A stretch of DNA of 5,227 bases from an uncultured Desulfomonile sp. (GTDB taxonomy: Bacteria > Desulfobacterota > Desulfomonilia > Desulfomonilales > Desulfomonilaceae), in contig CAIXMD010000242.1 of NCBI GenBank assembly GCA_903920415.1, positions 1-5,227 on the forward strand, written 5' to 3'. Positions 1 through 4,093 of this stretch are shown piece by piece. A program made the position numbers and the translations under genes. The notes under the pieces are model-generated. The model was not told the origin of the DNA. It searched no databases and saw nothing but the letters and a program-made list of their open reading frames with translations. The stretch's first letter is position 1, and each line of letters starts with the position of its first letter.

Positions 1-323
1 ATCTCCTTGATATTGTTCTCAGTCCATACGACTGGATGTGACCCGTGTTTTATGGCCGCATTTTCCGCAGGCATGCCGAAAGCATCCCAGCCCATTGGGT
101 GGAGCACGTTGTAACCTTGCATCATTTTGAAACGAGCCAGAACGTCACCAATACAGTAATTGCGAACATGGCCCATATGAATTCGGCCTGAAGGGTAAGG
201 AAACATTTCCAGAACATAATATTTTTTCCTTGAGGGATCGAATTCTACTTTATAAAGCTTCTCATTCTCCCAAAATTCCTGCCATTTTTTCTCGACGTTC
301 CCGGGGTTGTATTTTTTCTCCAT
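1..323 (-). CDS. leuS: Leucyl-tRNA synthetase, N-terminal fragment (runs off the left edge)
   Basis: This cytoplasmic class I aminoacyl-tRNA synthetase charges tRNA-Leu with leucine using ATP. Only the first 107 codons are in the window. The protein starts MEKKYNPGNVEKKWQEFW, the usual LeuS opening. It continues with MFPYPSG (residues 40-46), the class I HIGH signature as HMGH (49-52), then VRNYCIGDVLARFK and GWDAFGMPAENAA (78-90), all hallmark LeuS segments of the Rossmann catalytic domain. The start at 323 is supported by a GGAGG ribosome binding site (328-332) four bases upstream and by the family N-terminus. The gene is divergent from the sugar dehydrogenase, so its promoter must lie in 324-542. 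The editing domain, KMSKS loop and anticodon-binding region lie outside the window, so integrity cannot be judged. The family call is essentially certain. Confidence 0.97.
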   Translation of the reverse strand, partial: MEKKYNPGNVEKKWQEFWENEKLYKVEFDPSRKKYYVLEMFPYPSGRIHMGHVRNYCIGDVLARFKMMQGYNVLHPMGWDAFGMPAENAAIKHGSHPVVWTENNIKE

Positions 324-327
324 GATT

Positions 328-332
328 CCTCC
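328..332 (-). promoter_or_regulatory. Ribosome binding site of leuS
   Basis: On the minus strand GGAGG is followed by AATC and then the ATG at 323. This strong Shine-Dalgarno match fixes the leuS start in preference to an overlapping out-of-frame ORF that begins at 442. Confidence 0.8.
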
Positions 333-360
333 AATGCGGCCTCAGTCAACAATCGACTTA

Positions 361-390
361 TTTCTAACATACGAAAGCAAGGCTGTTCAA
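361..390 (-). promoter_or_regulatory. Candidate sigma-70 promoter of leuS
   Basis: Read on the minus strand, TTGAAC (385-390) is followed after 18 bases by TAGAAA (361-366). A TG one base before the -10 box gives an extended -10 form (TGnTAGAAA). Transcription would start near 354, leaving about 30 bases of leader to the leuS start. The neighbouring gene is divergent, so leuS needs a promoter in this interval. This is the best pair I found by eye, and it is not experimentally supported. Confidence 0.4.
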
Positions 391-402
391 CGGGTTTCCT
401 CC

Positions 403-430
403 TTGACGAGAGATGTTCAATGGTTATATG
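403..430 (+). promoter_or_regulatory. Candidate promoter of the sugar dehydrogenase
   Basis: TTGACG (403-408) and TATATG (425-430) are separated by 16 bases on the plus strand, giving a leader of about 105 bases to the ATG at 543. The -10 match is only four of six, so this is a weak call. A second AT-rich patch, TATATA at 447-452, is an alternative -10. The divergent layout requires some promoter here. Confidence 0.25.
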
Positions 431-473
431 CTTGGCGTCCACTGTGTATATACCCTTAACCGCTACTGATAGT

Positions 474-488
474 GTCGAGAATATCGAC
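474..488. repeat. Inverted repeat between the candidate dehydrogenase promoter and its start codon
   Basis: GTCGA (474-478) and TCGAC (484-488) form a perfect five-base inverted repeat around GAATA. A possible U-G pair at 473/489 would extend it in RNA. It lies about 55 bases before the dehydrogenase start, where it could be a small operator or a leader hairpin. No T-run follows, so it is not a standard terminator. A five-base arm can arise by chance. Confidence 0.3.
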
Positions 489-528
489 GAGAACCGGCGT
501 AAAAAATTCCGCGTTGCACGGCCCTCTT

Positions 529-536
529 AAGGAAGG
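529..536 (+). promoter_or_regulatory. Ribosome binding site of the sugar dehydrogenase
   Basis: AAGGAAGG lies six bases before the ATG at 543. It supports that start, and therefore the reality of the 43-residue extension before the Rossmann motif. Confidence 0.65.
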
Positions 537-542
537 AAAGAT

Positions 543-2174
543 ATGAATAATGAATACTCGTTAAGCCCTGATGGAGAGAAATTCCCTCTTCCATCAGAAG
601 AAGAATATTCACAAGAATTGAGTCGGTTAGAAGAATTGGTGTCCCGTAACCGGGACCAAGGTCGCGAGATCGTCGTCGTTGTAGGTCTCGGATTTGTCGG
701 CGCGGTCATGGCCGCAGTGATTGCCGACTCAACCGACTCATCGGGAAAACCGGGTAAATTTGTGATCGGCATGCAGAGACCTTCTTCTAGGAGTTTCTGG
801 AAAATCCCACTGATCTGTCGGGGAGTAGCCCCTATGAAATCCGAGGATCCCGAGGTTCCCGAGATAATTAATCGGTGCGTTGTGGATAAAGAGACCTTGA
901 CTGCGTCCTTCACTTACAAAGCCCTTGGCTTGGCTGATGTTGTGGTTGTGGACGTACAATGCGACTATATCAAGGACTCTCTCAAGGATGTGAGTAATGG
1001 CTATGTACAAATGGACGACTTGGAAAAATCTTTTGAAATAATCGGGGACGAAATCAGATCTGATGCAATGGTCTTGATAGAAACCACCGTACCCCCAGGA
1101 ACCACCGAGCAGGTTGCCTACCCTCTTATTAAGAAAGCATTTAGAAAAAGGGGTATTTCAACCGAACCCATTATCGCTCACAGCTATGAGAGAGTTATGC
1201 CCGGAGCAAATTATGTTGCATCAATTAGAAACTATTGGCGAGTGTGCAGCGGCATTAACCTTCCATCACGTGAGCGAGTAGTCAAGTTCCTCTCCGAAAT
1301 ATTAGATGTCGAAAATTATCCCCTCACCGTTCTGGATCGACCCATCGAATCGGAAACCGCCAAAATTGTCGAAAACAGCTACAGGGCAACAATCCTTGCT
1401 TTCCTTGATGAATGGAGCATTTTCGCCGAACGCAATGGAGTAGATCTGATAAAAGTGATCGAAGCTGTCAAAGTCCGACCTACCCACTCTAATATTATGT
1501 TCCCTGGCCCTGGAATTGGAGGATATTGCCTCCCGAAGGACGGCGGCTTGGCAGTGTGGGCATACAAACATCTAATGGGTTTTGAAGACGACCTGTTCCA
1601 GATCACCCCGATGTCGATAAATATCAACGACAACAGAGCTTTGCATGTTTCTGAGCTGGTCCGGGACGCCCTAAGGAATATGGGGCGATACATTTCAGCA
1701 TCCAAGGTTACCATTCTCGGGGCATCATACAGAGAAGATGTTGGAGATACGCGCTACAGTGGGTCGGAAATTATTGTGCGTCGTCTTGCCGAGATGGGCG
1801 CAGAAATTTGCGTTTACGACCCATATGTTGAACACTGGTGGGAGTTTGAAGCCCAGGAGACCTACCCCGCACCCGGCAAGAGCCGGGCCAGGTTTTTCAG
1901 AAGCCAGAAGAAACTCGTATCCCTGCGCATAGAGGAGGACTTGTGGGAATCGTTGAGGGAAGCTGATGCGGTTGTATTGGCCGTACGCCATAAGCATTTC
2001 CGTGAAATGGATCCTGAGCATGTGGTTCGAGCTGCGGGTGGGCCACTTGCAGTAATAGACTGTTTTGGAATGCTCGACGATAATGCTATCCGACTCTATT
2101 TCGAGTTAGGCTGTGAGGTAAAAGGTCTCGGCAGGGGCCATATAAACAGGTTGAAAAAACAATATAAGAAATAA
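543..2174 (+). CDS. Nucleotide-sugar dehydrogenase (UDP-glucose/GDP-mannose dehydrogenase family, WecC/Cap5O-like)
   Basis: Family members oxidise the C6 alcohol of a nucleotide sugar to a carboxylate in two NAD(P)-dependent steps in the cytoplasm, supplying uronic acids for surface polysaccharide. Visible in order: an acidic N-terminal extension (1-43); a Rossmann glycine motif GLGFVG (48-53); IETTVPPGTTE (179-189); SYERVMPG (214-221), the counterpart of SPERxxPG in ManNAcA dehydrogenases; the central-domain helix ETAKIVENSY with K274 and N278; and GGYCLPKD (326-333) with catalytic Cys329 and Asp333. The C-terminal UDP-binding domain begins near VTILGASYREDVGDTR (389-404) and includes VYDPYVE (424-430). 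All expected catalytic residues are present. At 543 aa it is about 100 residues longer than typical 430-aa members, because of the N-terminal extension and inserts. The usual acidic residue after beta-2 is replaced (VIGMQRP, 74-80). The start is supported by AAGGAAGG at 529-536. The exact substrate cannot be read from the sequence: UDP-Glc, UDP-ManNAc and UDP-GlcNAc are all possible. Confidence 0.9.
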   Translation: MNNEYSLSPDGEKFPLPSEEEYSQELSRLEELVSRNRDQGREIVVVVGLGFVGAVMAAVIADSTDSSGKPGKFVIGMQRPSSRSFWKIPLICRGVAPMKSEDPEVPEIINRCVVDKETLTASFTYKALGLADVVVVDVQCDYIKDSLKDVSNGYVQMDDLEKSFEIIGDEIRSDAMVLIETTVPPGTTEQVAYPLIKKAFRKRGISTEPIIAHSYERVMPGANYVASIRNYWRVCSGINLPSRERVVKFLSEILDVENYPLTVLDRPIESETAKIVENSYRATILAFLDEWSIFAERNGVDLIKVIEAVKVRPTHSNIMFPGPGIGGYCLPKDGGLAVWAYKHLMGFEDDLFQITPMSININDNRALHVSELVRDALRNMGRYISASKVTILGASYREDVGDTRYSGSEIIVRRLAEMGAEICVYDPYVEHWWEFEAQETYPAPGKSRARFFRSQKKLVSLRIEEDLWESLREADAVVLAVRHKHFREMDPEHVVRAAGGPLAVIDCFGMLDDNAIRLYFELGCEVKGLGRGHINRLKKQYKK

Positions 2175-2183
2175 TCAAGTATT

Positions 2184-2954
2184 TCATGTACGCAAACGAA
2201 TGGCCGGCTCTCCAAAAAGGGCAAACTTGAGCCAAACGAACGCGAATTCTAGGAGTTTTTGGTCACAATTGCGCAATTCCTCCACTAAATCAGAGTCAAT
2301 ATCAAACTTGTTTAAGAAAGCGCTGTTGAAAATAAAATCACGAAACCTCTCCGTGTTGTAGCAAGCCATGACGAACATCTGTATATGTTGCCCGGTCAAA
2401 GTGATCTGTCTTAAACGTGCTTTGCGGACATAAATCTCCATAAGAAGATCGTTGAGCCTGTTATATTCATCCATTCCCTGGTCTTCCAGCCACTCTCTCA
2501 CTTTCCATTCATGCGGCTCTCGGAAACCTTGGCAGTGGTCCTCTTTGACCATGAAATAGAACTCTTTGCGAATTTCCTCCATAGGGTGTGATGTGGAAGC
2601 CCGGCCGAGGGGATAGATCCTGCAAGCTCCGGGACGATCTTCATACACGGAGCACCCATTCGGTTGAACAAATGGGCACCGCTTTTCGGTCGAGGAATCC
2701 ATCTTCATCATGACTTCAGGGAAACCATGAGATGTTTTCAACTTCATTATGGTGTACTTATCCAGAAAATCTGCTGACGAAATTCCTAACCTCTTTCTCA
2801 GACGAAGAAGATCATAAGGGGTTAATAGCAGTTCGAGCTTTCCGCAACATTCGGTAAAACAAGGAACATGGGGGCCACAGGAAAAACGGAAAAGATCATC
2901 TCGAGAGAGTTTGGGGCCGATGCCCATGCCTATGGCCTGCTCATTCGCTTCCAT
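2184..2954 (-). CDS. YkgJ-family cysteine-cluster protein
   Basis: A 256-aa protein with the cysteine pattern of the YkgJ/UPF0153 (CxxCxxCC) family, thought to bind zinc or an iron-sulfur cluster; its biochemical role is not established. The N-terminal signature has C26, C32, C36 and C37 (FSCGPHVPCFTECCG), followed by LTPYDLLRLRKRLGIS, a characteristic segment. Further family cysteines follow in CPF (C93), GCSVYEDRPGACRIYPL (C101, C111) and DHCQGF (C141). The first gap (C-x5-C) is wider than the commonest form of the motif. It is much longer than E. coli YkgJ (about 110 aa): residues from about 145 on form a mostly helical extension without more signature cysteines. No signal peptide or membrane segment is evident, so it is probably cytoplasmic. 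It follows gmhB with a one-base TAATG overlap and has its own GAGGAG ribosome site (2963-2968), so it is translationally coupled. Its 3' end meets the dehydrogenase tail to tail, nine bases apart. Family assignment is firm; function is unknown. Confidence 0.88.
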   Translation of the reverse strand: MEANEQAIGMGIGPKLSRDDLFRFSCGPHVPCFTECCGKLELLLTPYDLLRLRKRLGISSADFLDKYTIMKLKTSHGFPEVMMKMDSSTEKRCPFVQPNGCSVYEDRPGACRIYPLGRASTSHPMEEIRKEFYFMVKEDHCQGFREPHEWKVREWLEDQGMDEYNRLNDLLMEIYVRKARLRQITLTGQHIQMFVMACYNTERFRDFIFNSAFLNKFDIDSDLVEELRNCDQKLLEFAFVWLKFALFGEPAIRLRT

Positions 2955-3550
2955 TAATCACGCTCCTCATCATCTGTGTTCGGTACGGAATTTGAGTCTT
3001 TCAGGACCTGTCGTTCCAAGAAAAGCGCAAAATCCAGTAAACTTGAAAAGGTGAGGTCCGCATTCTCGTCTTTCTGGGCAGCGATTCTCACAGTCCGTGT
3101 CCCAGCGCGTTGCCCCGCATCTACATCAGACGGAGAATCCCCTACGGTGAACGAGTTGCCAAGGGCTATTTCAAGGTCCTTTGATGCAGCAAGCAACATG
3201 CCCGGCTCAGGTTTTCGACAACTGCACTTTTCGATTTCTTCGTGAGGGCAGAAATAGACTGCGTCCAGAAAAATACCTGATTTCTCAAGCTCATCGAACA
3301 TGTATTGATGAACATTTTGAAGGTCATCCACTGTCATGAACCCACGAGCTATTCCCCTTTGATTAGTTATCATAACCAACAGGTAACCCAGTTTATTTAG
3401 GATAGATAGAGCCTCGGCAACTCCGGGCAGAATTTCAAACTCCGAAGGCTTACTCACATAGCAATTCTCAGGTAGCTTTCGGTTGATAACCCCATCACGA
3501 TCAAGGAAAACAGCATCCCTAAGAGAAACATTAATTGAAGCTGCGTTCAT
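2954..3550 (-). CDS. gmhB: D-glycero-D-manno-heptose 1,7-bisphosphate 7-phosphatase (GmhB, HAD superfamily)
   Basis: GmhB removes the 7-phosphate from heptose 1,7-bisphosphate in the cytoplasm, a step towards ADP-heptose for the LPS inner core or GDP-heptose for glycans. The 198-aa product is close to E. coli GmhB (191 aa). HAD motif I is FLDRDGVIN (15-23) with nucleophile Asp17 and acid/base Asp19. Motif II is ITNQRGIARG (61-70). The zinc-binding loop is FCPHEEIEKCSCRKPEPGM with C101, H103, C109 and C111, and Lys113 follows. Motif IV is GDSPSDVDAG (137-146). This zinc loop is shared with the HisB phosphatase domain, but the free-standing form and length favour GmhB. The frame stays open upstream to an ATG at 3745. 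I chose 3550 because DRDG normally lies near the N-terminus and because a near-consensus promoter (3605-3633) sits inside that extension. The ribosome site (GGCGGGGA) is weak. First gene of an operon with the YkgJ-family gene. Anomer preference cannot be told. Confidence 0.92.
   Translation of the reverse strand: MNAASINVSLRDAVFLDRDGVINRKLPENCYVSKPSEFEILPGVAEALSILNKLGYLLVMITNQRGIARGFMTVDDLQNVHQYMFDELEKSGIFLDAVYFCPHEEIEKCSCRKPEPGMLLAASKDLEIALGNSFTVGDSPSDVDAGQRAGTRTVRIAAQKDENADLTFSSLLDFALFLERQVLKDSNSVPNTDDEERD
2963..2968 (-). promoter_or_regulatory. Ribosome binding site of the YkgJ-family gene, inside the end of gmhB
   Basis: GAGGAG on the minus strand lies eight bases before the ATG at 2954, within the last codons of gmhB. 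Together with the TAATG stop/start overlap it supports coupled translation of the two genes. Confidence 0.65.
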
Positions 3551-3604
3551 TTTTCCCCGCCACACAGACTTTACGATGAGAATGGTCGAGTTAAAAAAAA
3601 TGAG

Positions 3605-3633
3605 ATGATAATAGTATGAAACAGCGGGGTCAA
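3605..3633 (-). promoter_or_regulatory. Near-consensus sigma-70 promoter of the gmhB operon
   Basis: On the minus strand TTGACC (3628-3633) and TATCAT (3605-3610) each match the consensus at five of six positions and are exactly 17 bases apart. Transcription would start near 3598, giving a leader of about 48 bases to the ATG at 3550. Its position argues against translation starting at 3745. It is the best-matching promoter in the window. Confidence 0.6.
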
Positions 3634-3634
3634 G

Positions 3635-3654
3635 AAGGACTGCGTACAGTCCTT
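3635..3654. repeat. Perfect 8-bp inverted repeat abutting the gmhB -35 box
   Basis: AAGGACTG (3635-3642) and CAGTCCTT (3647-3654) are perfect inverted arms around CGTA. The repeat begins one base upstream of the -35 hexamer of the gmhB promoter, a usual place for an activator or repressor site. It could also fold as an RNA hairpin, but no transcript arriving here from a known gene is visible, so a terminator is less likely. Confidence 0.5.
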
Positions 3655-3826
3655 TGAAAAGCTGAGAAATTAAGTATCTTTGAGAGACAAAAGATAACGG
3701 TAAGTGGTTGAAACTAGGAAGAAAACTGATCTGGAATAAACCCATGCGACACGAAGCACATATTGACCCCTTGCCGGTAAAATAGAATGGAATTTACCTG
3801 CAACTTAGTATAGTGATATCAATTGG

Positions 3827-3838
3827 TTGAATATTCAA
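3827..3838. repeat. 12-bp perfect palindrome
   Basis: TTGAATATTCAA reads identically on both strands. It lies in the AT-rich gap about 255 bases before the envelope protein gene. It could be a regulator half-site pair, but in DNA this AT-rich chance palindromes are frequent. Confidence 0.3.
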
Positions 3839-3954
3839 AAAAGAATTTACAATTAAATCGGGTAGGTGATAAATTTTCACGATGTAATTTAAGAATACTT
3901 GATAATTTCTTTTGAGTTTTCCATCAGACCTCCCTTGAGATCATGGTTTTTTTA

Positions 3955-3985
3955 TTGCCCAATAATTAACGTAATTATGTATACT
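3955..3985 (+). promoter_or_regulatory. Candidate promoter with a 19-base spacer containing a dyad
   Basis: TTGCCC (3955-3960) and TATACT (3980-3985) are separated by 19 bases. The spacer is almost filled by a perfect inverted repeat, ATAATTA-ACG-TAATTAT (3962-3978). Overlong spacers with a central dyad are the layout of MerR-family-controlled promoters, although this AT-only dyad is not a typical MerR site. The transcript would carry about 100 bases of leader before the ATG at 4094. This is a sequence-pattern inference only. Confidence 0.3.
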
Positions 3986-4030
3986 TATATTTTTCTTCTC
4001 AAAATAATTTATTTTTATCTCAGAATTTAC

Positions 4031-4056
4031 TTGACATAATTTTGCGCATGAATAAT
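4031..4056 (+). promoter_or_regulatory. Alternative promoter of the envelope protein gene
   Basis: TTGACA (4031-4036) is a perfect -35 hexamer about 58 bases before the start codon. The best -10 match, AATAAT (4051-4056, five of six), is only 14 bases away, which is shorter than usual. At 16-18 bases the -10 matches are poor. It may be a regulated or activator-dependent promoter, or the real -35 may pair with a degenerate -10. Confidence 0.3.
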
Positions 4057-4079
4057 TAGGTCATCCCAGGACATTCAGT

Positions 4080-4087
4080 TAAGGAGG
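4080..4087 (+). promoter_or_regulatory. Very strong ribosome binding site of the envelope protein gene
   Basis: TAAGGAGG is an eight-base perfect complement to the 16S rRNA 3' tail and lies six bases before the ATG at 4094. It is the strongest translation signal in the window. It marks the start of the right-hand gene and suggests high expression, as is usual for abundant envelope proteins. Confidence 0.85.
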
Positions 4088-4093
4088 GAGGGT

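Larger units (their letters stand above)
3551..4093. other. Divergent intergenic region, strongly AT-rich, no gene seen
   Basis: This 543-base gap separates gmhB (leftward) from the envelope protein gene (rightward). The gmhB-proximal 80 bases hold the gmhB leader and promoter, followed by an inverted repeat. From 3781 to 4080 I count 82 G+C in 300 bases (27%), falling to 8 of 60 in 3961-4020. No convincing ORF, tRNA or mobile element is present. The frame open on the minus strand from 3745 to 3551 is an upstream extension of gmhB that resembles nothing I know. The region also holds a 12-bp palindrome (3827-3838), a 17-bp dyad (3962-3978) and two candidate promoters for the downstream gene. 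Such low GC is common in bacterial regulatory DNA and can attract H-NS-like or other AT-binding proteins. Confidence 0.75.

Noticed and set aside
245..442. 65-codon minus-strand ORF overlapping the start of leuS, with several Leu codons, considered as a leucine leader peptide.
   Set aside because: There is no run of Leu codons and no attenuator hairpin. It overlaps leuS out of frame, and the candidate leuS promoter -10 box lies inside it.
527..1010. Minus-strand ORFs of 128 and 90 codons opposite the sugar dehydrogenase.
   Set aside because: They are antisense shadows of a full-length gene with intact family motifs and have no coding features of their own.
3551..3745. 65-codon N-terminal extension of gmhB starting at an ATG at 3745.
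   Set aside because: GmhB proteins start just before the DRDG motif, the extension resembles no known domain, and a near-consensus promoter sits within it. The start at 3550 is preferred.
3918..3953. Possible intrinsic terminator: CCAT...ATGG followed by seven T bases.
   Set aside because: The stem is only four base pairs with a large loop and mismatches directly inside it, so it would not be stable enough.
4030..4046. Possible sigma-54 promoter (TTGACATAATTTTGCG) in front of the envelope gene.
   Set aside because: The TG-N10-GC spacing fits, but the invariant GG of the -24 element is only TG and the following CAC is absent. A sigma-70-type -35 explains the hexamer better.
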